A stretch of 48,502 nucleotides of DNA from a virus. Made by a program: the position numbers and the translations under genes. The notes beneath the pieces were generated by a model. That model had not been told where the DNA came from. It searched no databases and worked only from the letters and a program-made list of their open reading frames with translations. Positions 24,129 to 32,828 of the stretch are shown here, piece by piece (position 1 is the first letter of the stretch; each line of letters begins with the position of its first letter). The stretch is from positions 1 through 48,502 of the IMG/VR virus record IMGVR_UViG_3300033145_003419. The stretch is one strand, 5' to 3'.

Positions 24129-25548
24129 GAAGTGGGCCGACGGCCCCCAGACCGACGACGAGCTCCATGAGTATATCCGTGAGACGTTCGGTTTCAATAT
24201 CCCGCGCAAGGCGGTTTGCCGCGGACACCAGGGGCCGTTCGACTTCGTGGCGGACGCTTATTTCGAGCGGGTTTCCAGCGCTCTTGTTTTAGCCTGCAGG
24301 ACCGGCGGGAAGACGCTTGATATCGCGGCGCTGAACGTGCTGGACGCCGGGTTCAAGGGCACGAGTGTAGCAAACGTTGCCGGCTCAAAGCTCCAGGCCA
24401 AGAGGTGCTACGACTACAGCAAGGGTTTCTGGGGGCGGGACCCGATACTCGAGGCGAAGCTTGAGAAAGAACCGCTGATGAGCGAAACCCGGCTCAAAGG
24501 CGGCGTTACCTACGAAATACTCGCCGGGTCCACCAAGAGCGTGAGAAGCCCTCACGTTCCCCGCCTGAGGATGGACGAGATCGAAGAGATGGACGACGCG
24601 GTTTTCCAAGGTGCGCTATCCATTCCCACGAGTCAGGGTGGTGTGCCGGCGCAGGTGGTCATGGCCTCGACCCGCCACAAGGCCCACGGCAAGATGCAGA
24701 AGATGCTCGACGAGGCAGAGGAAAAAGGTTTCAGGGTTTACCAGTGGTGTATATGGGAAACCATGCAGGCATGCGAGCGGGACTGCAGGGCCTGTCCAAT
24801 GCGCAGGGATTGTGCCGGTTGCGGGAAAGAGGATCCCCCTTGCAGCGAGTGCACGCACGAGGAGACCTGTGAAGGCCGAGCCAGGAACGCTGACGGCTAC
24901 CGGACGTACGAGGACGCGCTCCAGCAATTCATGCTGCACGACCGTGACACGTGGGAGTCGGAGCACCTTTGCCAGAAGCCTTCAAAGCACCTGTTGATTT
25001 ACCCGGCCTTTGATCAAGCCGTGCACCTGGTTGACGATGTCCCGCCTGGTCTTGATCCGTGGGGTTGCGTGGACTGGGGGTTCGAGAACCCGTTTGTGTT
25101 CCTGGCCGTGGGCGTGGCCGGAGACGAGAAGAAGTTCGTGCTCGAGGAGAATTACCGGCGGCACATGACCGACGCTGAGCTTGCCAGTGAGATGTGGGAG
25201 AAGTACGGGGGCAAGATCAGGAACGTGGCATGTGACCCTTCGAATCCCGGGGGGATGAAGGAGTTTAGGAAGGTCGGGTTCAGGATGCTTGCCCGGGCCT
25301 CCAAGGTCAAGGATGGCATCTCGGAGATTCGCAAAGCCCTGAAGCCCAACGCTGGTCCGCCCAGGCTGTACTTCGTCAGGGGCAAGACCAAGGAACTGGT
25401 CGCCGAGATTGAAAGTTACCAGAACCGCCCTGGCACCGATGAGCCCAAGAAGGAAAACGACCATGGACCTGATGCGATCAGGTACTTGTACGTGGTGAAC
25501 GTGAAGGGCAGAAAGGCCATGGCATCAGTAGCGAAGAGGGGAAGATGA
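24040..25548 (+). CDS. terL: Terminase large subunit
   Basis: 502 residues. ATPase: Walker A CRTGGKT (86-92), Walker B LRMDE (176-180), coupling motif ASTR (209-212). An eight-cysteine cluster (245-277; Cx3Cx2Cx5Cx2Cx6Cx2Cx5C) sits between ATPase and nuclease, a likely double zinc or iron-sulfur site. RNase-H-fold nuclease: Asp345 (CVDWGFENP), Asp399 and the DHGPDAIRY end (Asp474, Asp478). It overlaps the small subunit by 89 bases, with no better start inside. It drives DNA into the head and cuts it. Intact. Confidence 0.95.
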   Translation: MKRSETLLTSGGSSNDSAAFLSLVHQALTEKWADGPQTDDELHEYIRETFGFNIPRKAVCRGHQGPFDFVADAYFERVSSALVLACRTGGKTLDIAALNVLDAGFKGTSVANVAGSKLQAKRCYDYSKGFWGRDPILEAKLEKEPLMSETRLKGGVTYEILAGSTKSVRSPHVPRLRMDEIEEMDDAVFQGALSIPTSQGGVPAQVVMASTRHKAHGKMQKMLDEAEEKGFRVYQWCIWETMQACERDCRACPMRRDCAGCGKEDPPCSECTHEETCEGRARNADGYRTYEDALQQFMLHDRDTWESEHLCQKPSKHLLIYPAFDQAVHLVDDVPPGLDPWGCVDWGFENPFVFLAVGVAGDEKKFVLEENYRRHMTDAELASEMWEKYGGKIRNVACDPSNPGGMKEFRKVGFRMLARASKVKDGISEIRKALKPNAGPPRLYFVRGKTKELVAEIESYQNRPGTDEPKKENDHGPDAIRYLYVVNVKGRKAMASVAKRGR

Positions 25549-27005
25549 AAGAGCCTGTCGCGATAATAACCAGGGGCAACAAGGTTGTCTCGGGCGCGGT
25601 TCTCAAGGAATACGCGACAAAGCCAAAGTCAAAGCAGCTGTCCCTGGACGCATTCCGCAAACAATACGGACGGCTTGGCCTGGTCGAACCTCACTACCGA
25701 CTCGAGCAGCTCGCGCAGTTGATGGAGCATAACACGTTCCACTCCCGTTGCGTGAAGACAAAAGCCCATGACACCGCCGGTTTGGGTTGGGAGATCAAGA
25801 CCGCCGAGGATCTGGAGGGAGAGGCGTCTAGCGAACAGTACAAGAGCCTGTATGTGTTCCTCTCCTCTCAGTGGGCCCCGCTCACGGTTTCGCTTACCCG
25901 GATGATGACTGACTACGAGTCAATAGGAAACGGGTACCTCGAGGTTATTCGGGAGGACTACCGGCCGGAGGCTCTGGTCGCGGTGATCAAGCACATCCCC
26001 GGCCATACCGTCCGGTTGCACAAGAGCCACAACAAGTTCTGCCAGGTGCGGGGGAATAAGAAGGCGTGGTTTAAGCAGGTCGGATATGAAAAGGACGTGC
26101 ACAGAGGAACGGGTGAGGAGAAGGAGCTCGGGAAGATAGAAGCGGACGCCCGGGCAAACGAGATCCTGCACTTCGCTTCGTATACGTCGCGGTCAGATTA
26201 CTATGGAGTGCCCGATGTTCTGCCGGCGCTGGGGGCAATATTAGGGACGATCGCGGCCCGCGACTACAACATCAAGTTCTTCTCGAACTTCGGGATCCCA
26301 GCATACGCCGTCTATATTACAGGGGATTATGATCTGGGCGAACCGGATGAGAATGGAGAGTACGCGCTCACCAAGCAGGTGAAGAAGTACTTCAATGACC
26401 TCCAGGGGGAGCCTCACTCTACGCTGATACTTGGAGTGCCTTCCGACGTTGGGGGATCGGTGGAGGTGAAGATACAGCCTCTTGCGGTCGAGGTGAAGGA
26501 CGCGTCGTTCAGGTTGTACCGCAAGGACAACCGTGACGAGATACTCTCCGCTCACGGGGTTCCTCCGTATCGCGCTGGGATAGCGGAGACTGGTAGCCTC
26601 GGTGGATCCACGGCTAAGGAGTCTACGCGGATCTACATCGAGAGCGTCATCAACCCCCGGCAGGAGATGATCGAGCAGTATTTCGACCATTTCATCTTGC
26701 CGTCTATGGAGATAACCGACTGGCGCTTCCAGCTGAAAGAAATAGATACCAGTCGGGAGGAGCATGACCTCGAGGTCGCGGGCATGCTATTCGACAAGGG
26801 ATCCATGAAGCCAAACGACCTCATCAGATTTTTCGGCAAACGGTTCGGGCTCGAGCCTGACGAGAAAAACGAGGCGCTGGAGGCTTACTACATCGTGGGC
26901 CAGCGAATAGACGGGGAACCGGAGGCGATAACCGCGGTTCAATCGTTGCACGAGCGCCTGGTGGAGATTGCGAGGAAGGATGCTGGCGAGAAAACTGGCG
27001 CATGA
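25545..27005 (+). CDS. Portal protein (PBSX/HK97 type)
   Basis: 486 residues. QLAQLMEHNTFHSRCVKTKAHDTAGLGWEI, then DYESIGNGYLEVIR and the SDYYGVPDVLPALGAI segment are the wing, stem and clip signatures of the phage_portal family. GGSTAKESTRIYIESVINPRQ marks the C-terminal helix region. The dodecameric ring forms the DNA gate, docks terminase, and seeds capsid assembly. It overlaps terL by four bases and the Mu-F-like gene by 26. Confidence 0.94.
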   Translation: MKEPVAIITRGNKVVSGAVLKEYATKPKSKQLSLDAFRKQYGRLGLVEPHYRLEQLAQLMEHNTFHSRCVKTKAHDTAGLGWEIKTAEDLEGEASSEQYKSLYVFLSSQWAPLTVSLTRMMTDYESIGNGYLEVIREDYRPEALVAVIKHIPGHTVRLHKSHNKFCQVRGNKKAWFKQVGYEKDVHRGTGEEKELGKIEADARANEILHFASYTSRSDYYGVPDVLPALGAILGTIAARDYNIKFFSNFGIPAYAVYITGDYDLGEPDENGEYALTKQVKKYFNDLQGEPHSTLILGVPSDVGGSVEVKIQPLAVEVKDASFRLYRKDNRDEILSAHGVPPYRAGIAETGSLGGSTAKESTRIYIESVINPRQEMIEQYFDHFILPSMEITDWRFQLKEIDTSREEHDLEVAGMLFDKGSMKPNDLIRFFGKRFGLEPDEKNEALEAYYIVGQRIDGEPEAITAVQSLHERLVEIARKDAGEKTGA

Positions 27006-27852
27006 GACCGAGATGTTCCTGGCGTGGTGGGAGGCGACCAAGTCAGCGTCTGATGCCGAGTCCAGGCTAGGCGACGAGCTTGCCATGATGTTTGATGATG
27101 TAGCCAAGGCGATCATCAACAAGCTCAACAAAATGAGGTCTTTGCCATCAAGTGATTCCGGGAGGCAATCCCTTGTGGCTCTTCTCAAGAACGTCAAGTC
27201 GAAGTTCAAGGACACCGTTTTCAGTCACGCAGCCGAGGCCGCTGCCGATGCTCAAAGGGTTGCCAGGATACACATGGGCGTTAAGCCTGGCGAGATATCT
27301 CAGGTGGTGCTGGGGAGGCTGAAGGACAAGGTGTTCGAGGCAATGGAACAGACCATGAACCGTATTGTTGGCGATGTAATGGGAGGCCTCACCGATTCGT
27401 ACAGCCAGGGCCTTGGCATAGACAAGGGCGCACGTAACCTGCGGGAACAGTTCGATGGCATCAAAGATTGGGAAGCAAAGAGGATAGCCCGCACAGAGAT
27501 CAACAGCGCGCAAAGCGGGGTAGCCCATCAGGTTATAGAAGATCACGCTTCATACCGGCAGTGGATCGCTGCTGAGGATGACAGGGTGAGGGACGGGTCT
27601 GATGGTGGGGATGACCATGCGTATCTGCATGGCCAGATAGTCAGGGTAGGGGATCACTATTCCAATGGGCTCATGTATCCGGGGGATACGTCGGGGCCGA
27701 TCGAGAACTGGATCAACTGCCGGTGCCGCGAGGTTGCTTTCAATATGCCCGCCGACGCGATAGCGCCAGCTGGCCTCGATTATTTCTACGAGGGTGACTT
27801 GGTTGAGGCTCCGAAGGTGAAGGCTGATACGGTGACAGTTGAGGTGGCCTGA
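26980..27852 (+). CDS. Mu F/SPP1 gp7-like minor head protein
   Basis: 290 residues from ATG 26980. The long helical first half ends with the conserved RIARTEINSAQSGVAHQV. Then come ASYRQWIAAEDDRVRDG, DDHAYLHGQIV and the closing ENWINCRCREV, all core elements of the Mu_F family (pfam 'phage Mu protein F like'). The CRCRE and DDR...H residues are kept. Such proteins bind the portal and assist head assembly or DNA ejection. Follows the portal as in SPP1, HK97-like and Mu phages. Confidence 0.92.
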   Translation: MLARKLAHETEMFLAWWEATKSASDAESRLGDELAMMFDDVAKAIINKLNKMRSLPSSDSGRQSLVALLKNVKSKFKDTVFSHAAEAAADAQRVARIHMGVKPGEISQVVLGRLKDKVFEAMEQTMNRIVGDVMGGLTDSYSQGLGIDKGARNLREQFDGIKDWEAKRIARTEINSAQSGVAHQVIEDHASYRQWIAAEDDRVRDGSDGGDDHAYLHGQIVRVGDHYSNGLMYPGDTSGPIENWINCRCREVAFNMPADAIAPAGLDYFYEGDLVEAPKVKADTVTVEVA

Positions 27853-27855
27853 CCG

Positions 27856-29271
27856 ATGCCTTTTGCAGGATACGAAGACTTTGATGCATGCGTAGAAGAC
27901 CAGCGGGATCGCGGGGACAATCCCGAGGCATTCTGTGCCTGGCTACATTTGGAGGTCACCGGAGTATGGCCGGCGGCCACGAAGGGAGGAAGTATGGAGG
28001 AAGAGCTTAGCACGATGATACGGAAGGTGCTTGACGCCAAGCTGGGTGAGGGCTGGGTCCGGGCGATATTCCCCACGACCGCTATCTACGTGGTTTATGC
28101 CAATGCCCAGGAAGCGCCCGATGACACGAATGAAAAACTGTTCGAGATCCCATGGAGCTACGACGAGGAGACAGGCTTACTTATAGGTGAGGCCACCGAG
28201 GTCAAGCTCGCCTACGTCGAGAAGCGCATCGCGGAGGAGTTCGGGCCCGAACTTTCCGCCCCGATCGTAGCGAAGAACGTGGAGAAGAGGATAGTCTACG
28301 GCCCCGTGCTGGTCCCCGGCGAGCCCGACCGGGACGGCGAGACCGTGACTGCCGAGAAGATAGAGGAAGTTGCGCACACGTTCCTGAAAGAATACGGCAA
28401 CGTGGACCTGGCGCACTCGCTCAACAACGTAGCCAGACCCGTCGAATCCTACCTGATGCCGGTCGATCTTGACCTCTATGACGTCAGCGTCCCAAAGGGT
28501 ACGTGGATGCTGGGTGCTTATGTGGAAGACGATGACTCATGGCAGGCGGTTAAGGACGGGAAGCTCGGCGGCTTCAGCGTGATGGGCGTACGCAGGGCCG
28601 CGCTGAAGACCGGAATAAAGGCTGGAATCAAGAGCAACGCCATCAAGAGGGTGCTGTTGCGGGACCTCGGTGACGAGTGGGTGGCGACGCATGTCAGCCT
28701 CGTCGAGATCCCCGCTGTTCCAAAGGCTGAGTTCATCGCGGTGAAGAGCAAGAGCTTCTTCTCCCGGTTGATCTCGCTCAAGGAAGGCAGGAGGTTCTCG
28801 GCGACTACGCTGAAGAAGCTGAAGGCCGCGCACACGGAGCTGGCCGCGCTCATCGAAGAAGCCGAGGCTGAAACAAAGGACAAGACTAAGAAGGAGGAAG
28901 ACATGACTGAAGAGGAGATCAAAGAGGCCATGAAGGAGGCCGTCGAGGAGCACGATTCGAGCATCGATGAGAGGATCGCGGCGCTCGAGGCGAAGGTCGA
29001 GGAGGCCACACAGGCCGAGCCGGAGGAGGAACAGGAAGAAGTCGAAGAGAAACCCGCTGAGAAGAAGGAACCCGAAGAGGAGCCCGAGGACTTTGAGGCG
29101 CTCAAGGCGCAGATCGCCGAGCTTGAGGCTTTCCAGGCGGACGTTGTCAAGAAGCTCGACATCAAGCCGGCAAGCAAGGCCATAGTCGGCCAGGACGGCG
29201 AGGACGGCGAGGAGCCGAAGGCAGAGAAGGACTTCGGCGGACGCGACGTCTACGGGCGCAAGCGCAGCTAG
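27856..29271 (+). CDS. XkdF-like prohead protease fused to scaffold
   Basis: 471 residues. A short N-terminal segment PFAGYEDFDACVEDQ...PEAFCAWL is a small cap domain. The central protease (about 145-320) has YGPVLVPGEPDRDGETVTA, GNVDLAHSL and GGFSVMG, matching XkdF-type serine proteases with His and Ser as catalytic candidates. From about 330 it is a charged coiled coil, the scaffold. Two internal ATGs have strong ribosome sites: 27994 (GGGAGGA) and 28903 (AAGGAGGAAG). The second gives a separate scaffold as in the lambda C/Nu3 pair. Confidence 0.9.
   Translation: MPFAGYEDFDACVEDQRDRGDNPEAFCAWLHLEVTGVWPAATKGGSMEEELSTMIRKVLDAKLGEGWVRAIFPTTAIYVVYANAQEAPDDTNEKLFEIPWSYDEETGLLIGEATEVKLAYVEKRIAEEFGPELSAPIVAKNVEKRIVYGPVLVPGEPDRDGETVTAEKIEEVAHTFLKEYGNVDLAHSLNNVARPVESYLMPVDLDLYDVSVPKGTWMLGAYVEDDDSWQAVKDGKLGGFSVMGVRRAALKTGIKAGIKSNAIKRVLLRDLGDEWVATHVSLVEIPAVPKAEFIAVKSKSFFSRLISLKEGRRFSATTLKKLKAAHTELAALIEEAEAETKDKTKKEEDMTEEEIKEAMKEAVEEHDSSIDERIAALEAKVEEATQAEPEEEQEEVEEKPAEKKEPEEEPEDFEALKAQIAELEAFQADVVKKLDIKPASKAIVGQDGEDGEEPKAEKDFGGRDVYGRKRS
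28903..29271 (+). CDS. Nested in-frame scaffold protein
   Basis: 122 residues from the internal ATG 28903, which has AAGGAGG at ideal distance. All Glu/Lys-rich helix (EEIKEAMKEAVEEHDSS, EERIAALEAKVEEAT-like), typical of a head scaffold. The same carboxy-terminus as the protease fusion would let both co-assemble, then be degraded. This is a prediction from the ribosome site and the lambda parallel. Confidence 0.6.
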   Translation: MTEEEIKEAMKEAVEEHDSSIDERIAALEAKVEEATQAEPEEEQEEVEEKPAEKKEPEEEPEDFEALKAQIAELEAFQADVVKKLDIKPASKAIVGQDGEDGEEPKAEKDFGGRDVYGRKRS

Positions 29272-29296
29272 GACAACAAGGGAATAGTAGGCAATG

Positions 29297-29319
29297 GCCG
29301 CTCTTCAAGGGCGGTTTTT
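29297..29319 (+). terminator. Weak terminator between protease and capsid genes
   Basis: Seven-pair stem with two G-U pairs (GCCGCTC/GGGCGGT), five-base loop TTCAA and five T. It lies directly before the capsid ribosome site. It may partly reduce read-through or stabilise the capsid message. Confidence 0.55.
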
Positions 29320-29336
29320 AATGTAAGGAGGAAGAA

Positions 29337-30347
29337 ATGAGTAAGCTGACCAACGTTGACATACTCAGCCAGATAGAAGGCGCGATGAAGACCATCACGG
29401 TGACGGACCTCGGCCAGAGTGTCCTGCAGCCGGAGAAGTTCGAGCGCTTCGTTCGCGCCATGCAGGCGAAGACCGCGATCCTCCCCGAGGCGAGGTTCAT
29501 CGAGATGCAGTCGCAAATCGTGGACATCGACAGGGTGGGCTTCGTGGGGCGCATTCTCGTGAGTGGCACCGATGCCGCCGGCGCCCACAAGACCCTCGCG
29601 GAGAACGAGTTCGCCAAGCCGCAGTTCGACACCAACAAGCTTACGGCCAGGGAGCTGCAGGCGGTCGTGGGGCTGCGTGACACCGCCGCTCGGCGCAACA
29701 TCGAGAAGGAGGCCTTCGAGGACACTCTCGTGGACCTCATGGGTGAGGCCGCAGGCCGCGACCTGGAGGAGTGGGCGATACTCGCCGACACCGACATAGC
29801 CACGGACGACGACCTGTACCTGAGCCTCACCGATGGGTGGGCCAAGCTCGCCGAGAACGCGGTGTACGGTGTTGGTGCAAGTAAGGACTTCAACCCTGCC
29901 GGTGAGACCTACCCTGAGGACATGTTTGATGCGATGATCGGGGCGCTCCCCAAGCAGTACCTGCAGACAAGGAGCGAGTGGAGGCTCTACGTGAGCTTCT
30001 CGGTAGAGGATGCTTACAAGAACCTCCTCAAGGCCCGGGGGACCGCGCTGGGTGACCTGGCGCTGACCAAGGGCGAGTCTATCCCTTATAAGGGGATCCC
30101 GGTCGTCTACTGCCCGATCATCGAGCGGTCGGCCACCGTCGGTAACGGCGGTGCCGGAAACATAGCGCTGCTCGGGCATCCGGACAACATGGCATGGGGC
30201 GTGTTCCATGAGGTGACCGTCGAGACCGAGAGAGAGGCCAAGGGTCGCAGGACTGACTTCGTGCTCACCATCGAGGGCGACTCCGGCTACGAGGACGAAA
30301 ACGCGGCGGTCGTGTCCTACATTGAGCAGGAGGTATCGGGTTCGTAA
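29337..30347 (+). CDS. Major capsid protein (HK97 fold)
   Basis: 336 residues, AAGGAGGAAG before the ATG. MQAKTAILPEARFIEMQSQ, RVGFVGRILVSG, FDTNKLTARELQAVVGLRD (E-loop/spine region), then EEWAILADTD and the A-domain end WGVFHEVTVETEREAKGRRTDFVLT. This fits the PBSX/XkdG-like HK97-fold family. It is the main virion component; T=7-type heads are usual. No decoration protein follows; the glycan cassette is inserted here instead. Confidence 0.92.
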   Translation: MSKLTNVDILSQIEGAMKTITVTDLGQSVLQPEKFERFVRAMQAKTAILPEARFIEMQSQIVDIDRVGFVGRILVSGTDAAGAHKTLAENEFAKPQFDTNKLTARELQAVVGLRDTAARRNIEKEAFEDTLVDLMGEAAGRDLEEWAILADTDIATDDDLYLSLTDGWAKLAENAVYGVGASKDFNPAGETYPEDMFDAMIGALPKQYLQTRSEWRLYVSFSVEDAYKNLLKARGTALGDLALTKGESIPYKGIPVVYCPIIERSATVGNGGAGNIALLGHPDNMAWGVFHEVTVETEREAKGRRTDFVLTIEGDSGYEDENAAVVSYIEQEVSGS

Positions 30348-30429
30348 GTGTTGGCATCCGCAAGTGTTGCCAGGGAGGGGGCCGTCGGGGTCCCCTCCCA
30401 CCCCCCTACTTGGAAGTTGTGGGTACATC

Positions 30430-31335
30430 GTGTCTGCCTTGAGCGTGATTTTGCCTGCTGATAACGAGGGCCGACGAGAATCGTTACTCAAGAAGACTCG
30501 GGAGCATGTCAAGACAGCACTCCCAGCTGCCGAGATTGTCATATCCCGTGGCTCCGTAGACCCGTACAACAAGGCTCAAGTTTGTAACCGCGGCGCGAGG
30601 GATGCCGGTGGCGATGTCCTGGTGTTCGTGGATGCCGACATGATCCATCATCCAAACGTCTTGAGGCGGGCGGCTGCTGTGAAGACGTGGGGCGTCCCGC
30701 GTTCGGAGGTCCGCAACCTCTTGCCAGGGGAATCTCCTGGAGGCAGATACAGTGTGCGGCCTGGGTCAATCTTGGGTAGAGGAGGCCTGTTTGCCTTCAC
30801 TCGGGAGGCATTCGATTGTGTGGGCGGCTTCGATGAAGGGTTTGTGGGCTGGGGCTGTGAAGACGAGGCGCTGTATGTGGTCGCCACTGAACTGTTGGGA
30901 GCACCTGAGGACCTGGGTGACGAACCCGCGTATCACCTGCCCCATGAGCACCAGCCGGAAAGGGCGGAGGTCAGGCGGAACCTGCATAGTTTCAACAGGA
31001 AAAGGCTCGCGGAAATAAAGCAAGGAGGATGCATGCGGATCAAGGTCGAGAATACGTCCAAGGCAACCATCGCACGTGGGGCCATGGTATTTTCCCCGAG
31101 TGAGACCGTGATGGTGGAGGTCGATGAGTACAGGCTGAAGGAGATTCGGTCTTGTCGCCGGTTGTCGGTTGTGGTTGTCGACGGTGAGATGATCGATGAG
31201 GACGAGGCTGGCGAAGTAAAGCCGATGCCGGATGAGAATCCATTCATGGAACCTCCCCGCCATATCTGCGCATGCGGGTTCATCGCGAAGAACAAAGCCG
31301 GTCTCAAGGCTCATCAGAGAGCGTGCAAGGAGTGA
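30430..31335 (+). CDS. GT2 glycosyltransferase fused in frame to a small C2H2 protein
   Basis: 301 residues from GTG 30430. The first 200 residues are a GT-A fold: VSALSVILPADNEG, the DxD motif VDADM, then GGFDEGFVGWGCEDE, the galactosyl/GalNAc-transferase pattern. The frame then passes without stop into about 100 residues that start MRIKVENTSKATIARG and end with a C2H2-like HICACGF...LKAHQRACK. At that border an AAGGAGG-type site sits before ATG 31033, so the second part is probably also made alone. It looks like a fusion through a lost stop codon. The transferase would move a nucleotide-activated sugar; its acceptor is unknown. Confidence 0.82.
   Translation: MSALSVILPADNEGRRESLLKKTREHVKTALPAAEIVISRGSVDPYNKAQVCNRGARDAGGDVLVFVDADMIHHPNVLRRAAAVKTWGVPRSEVRNLLPGESPGGRYSVRPGSILGRGGLFAFTREAFDCVGGFDEGFVGWGCEDEALYVVATELLGAPEDLGDEPAYHLPHEHQPERAEVRRNLHSFNRKRLAEIKQGGCMRIKVENTSKATIARGAMVFSPSETVMVEVDEYRLKEIRSCRRLSVVVVDGEMIDEDEAGEVKPMPDENPFMEPPRHICACGFIAKNKAGLKAHQRACKE
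31033..31335 (+). CDS. Nested small protein with C2H2-like end
   Basis: 100 residues from internal ATG 31033 with AAGGAGG five bases upstream. The beta-rich N-terminus (IKVENTSKATIARGAMVFSPSETVMV) resembles small head-associated proteins found just after capsid genes. The C-terminus has Cys-Cys-His-Cys spacing of a zinc finger. It may be the original post-capsid gene, split from the capsid by insertion of the glycosyltransferase. Confidence 0.6.
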   Translation: MRIKVENTSKATIARGAMVFSPSETVMVEVDEYRLKEIRSCRRLSVVVVDGEMIDEDEAGEVKPMPDENPFMEPPRHICACGFIAKNKAGLKAHQRACKE

Positions 31336-31338
31336 TCC

Positions 31339-32193
31339 GTGCGTGTTGGCTACATTGGACACTTTGGAGCGTGGCATACGGAACTGGAAGTTGCTAACGC
31401 CCTCGAGATGTACGCCAGGGTACATCGCTACCACTACTCTCAACTGGACAGACAGCGGTTCACCGAGCGTGAGTATGACCTCGTTCTGACCTCGTTGCCA
31501 CACAAGTTTTCGCTGGGGTTTTGGAGGGCGCAGAAAGGTATCAAGGTGGCCCACTACTTTGACCTGGTGCAAGGGTTCTGTGGGCGGGACAAGATATATT
31601 TCCCGGCATTGCGAGCATTTGACCTGGTGCTGTCGCCGGATGGCATTGACTCAGGTCCCTATGAACAGGCAGGAATCAAGCGGCAGTATTTTCAGCAGGG
31701 GTATGACCCGGGCGTGTACCACCCTGTCCAGCGCGAGTGCCAGAGGGATGTCGGATTCATCGGCCACGCTTACAACGGCAGGGGCAAACTGCTGAAGCGG
31801 GTAAGCCGGCGGTTCAACCTGGAGCACGTTGGACAGAGCAATGAGTGCCAGGGCGAGAATCACGCTGCGTTCTGTGCTTCATCCAGGGTAATGCTTGCGC
31901 CGAACGCAGGGACCGATGTTCCCGGCTACTGGTCTATCAGGGTGTATCTCCACCTTGCCTGCCGCGCTTTTGTCCTGCACCAGTATGTGGCGGGGATAGA
32001 GGAGGAGTTCACAGATGGTGAGCACCTCGTTCTCTGGCGAGACGAAAAGGATCTGCTGAGCAAGATCGCCTACTACTTGGAGCACCCTGGGGAACGGGAA
32101 AGGATAGCTGCGGCTGGACATGAGCACGTTCAGCGGTACATGTGGGATGAACGAGTTAAATCGATGTGGCGGTTGATAACGGACTTGAAATGA
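31339..32193 (+). CDS. GT-B glycosyltransferase (CgeB/Glyco_trans_1_2-like)
   Basis: 284 residues. The N-terminal half has RVGYIGHFGAWHTELEV and AHYFDLVQGFCGR. The C-terminal half has VGFIGHAYNGRGKLL, then SSRVMLAPNAGTDVPGYWSIRVYLHLAC and the trailing TDGEHLVLWRDEKDLLSKIAYYLEHPGERERIA. The latter is the classical nucleotide-sugar-binding end of Glyco_trans_1_2 proteins. It probably extends a glycan begun by the GT2. Starts three bases after the previous stop. Confidence 0.86.
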   Translation: MRVGYIGHFGAWHTELEVANALEMYARVHRYHYSQLDRQRFTEREYDLVLTSLPHKFSLGFWRAQKGIKVAHYFDLVQGFCGRDKIYFPALRAFDLVLSPDGIDSGPYEQAGIKRQYFQQGYDPGVYHPVQRECQRDVGFIGHAYNGRGKLLKRVSRRFNLEHVGQSNECQGENHAAFCASSRVMLAPNAGTDVPGYWSIRVYLHLACRAFVLHQYVAGIEEEFTDGEHLVLWRDEKDLLSKIAYYLEHPGERERIAAAGHEHVQRYMWDERVKSMWRLITDLK

Positions 32194-32828
32194 TCTACGT
32201 GTTCGGAGATTCACATGCGAGAAAGTTCGAAGATGTATATGAAGTCCGTTGGCAGAGAGGTCTTACGTGTCACGGCTTCTGTTTGGGGAATATAGGTGAG
32301 CAACCGAAACGCTTGAGTGATTTGCCTAAGTTGAGTGAGAAGGGTCGGGCAATTTACCTTGAGATGATAAAAGAGGTAGGTCATGACGATGCAATCCTCT
32401 TCGTATTAGGTGAGTGTGATTGCCGACTACAGTTTTATCATCACCACAAGCGAGACGGTATGCCAATAACAGCCCTGATAGATGACACGGTTGGAAGGTA
32501 CATAGCCTTCTTAGAGATGGTAGAGGTGGGCAAGGCGGTATTGGACGTTATCCCGGCGGTGAATCAGAGGAACGTATACGAGTTCCCCCACTACGCAACG
32601 CTGGAGAAGAGGGCTGAGATAACGGTGATGTTCAACGAGACGCTGGAGTTGGCTTGCCGAGAAGCTAACGTGCCATTTATCGATACGTGGAAGGCGCTCG
32701 CAGACGAGAACGGGGGTTTGAGGAGCGAGTTTATGGGGCCTGATAGGTTCCATGTAGCGGATGCAATAGTGCCGTACATAGAAGCCCAACTGAGAAAACA
32801 CTTTCCAGAGAAGATAAGGATCAAATGA
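32190..32828 (+). CDS. SGNH-like hydrolase/esterase
   Basis: 212 residues from ATG 32190, an ATGA overlap with the preceding transferase. Block I is VFGDSHARKF with nucleophile Ser. Block III shows ILFVLGECDCRLQF in place of the usual GxND. Block V is MGPDRFHVADA with Asp and His. These fit SGNH (GDSL-type) enzymes that remove or add acyl groups on carbohydrates. In this cassette it could acetylate or deacetylate the sugar. Codon usage is AT-richer than flanking genes. Confidence 0.72.
   Translation: MIYVFGDSHARKFEDVYEVRWQRGLTCHGFCLGNIGEQPKRLSDLPKLSEKGRAIYLEMIKEVGHDDAILFVLGECDCRLQFYHHHKRDGMPITALIDDTVGRYIAFLEMVEVGKAVLDVIPAVNQRNVYEFPHYATLEKRAEITVMFNETLELACREANVPFIDTWKALADENGGLRSEFMGPDRFHVADAIVPYIEAQLRKHFPEKIRIK

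Noticed and set aside
29268-30572. 434-residue minus-strand frame
   Set aside because: Complement of the capsid gene with high GC at third positions; His/Arg/Leu-rich composition; no ribosome site.
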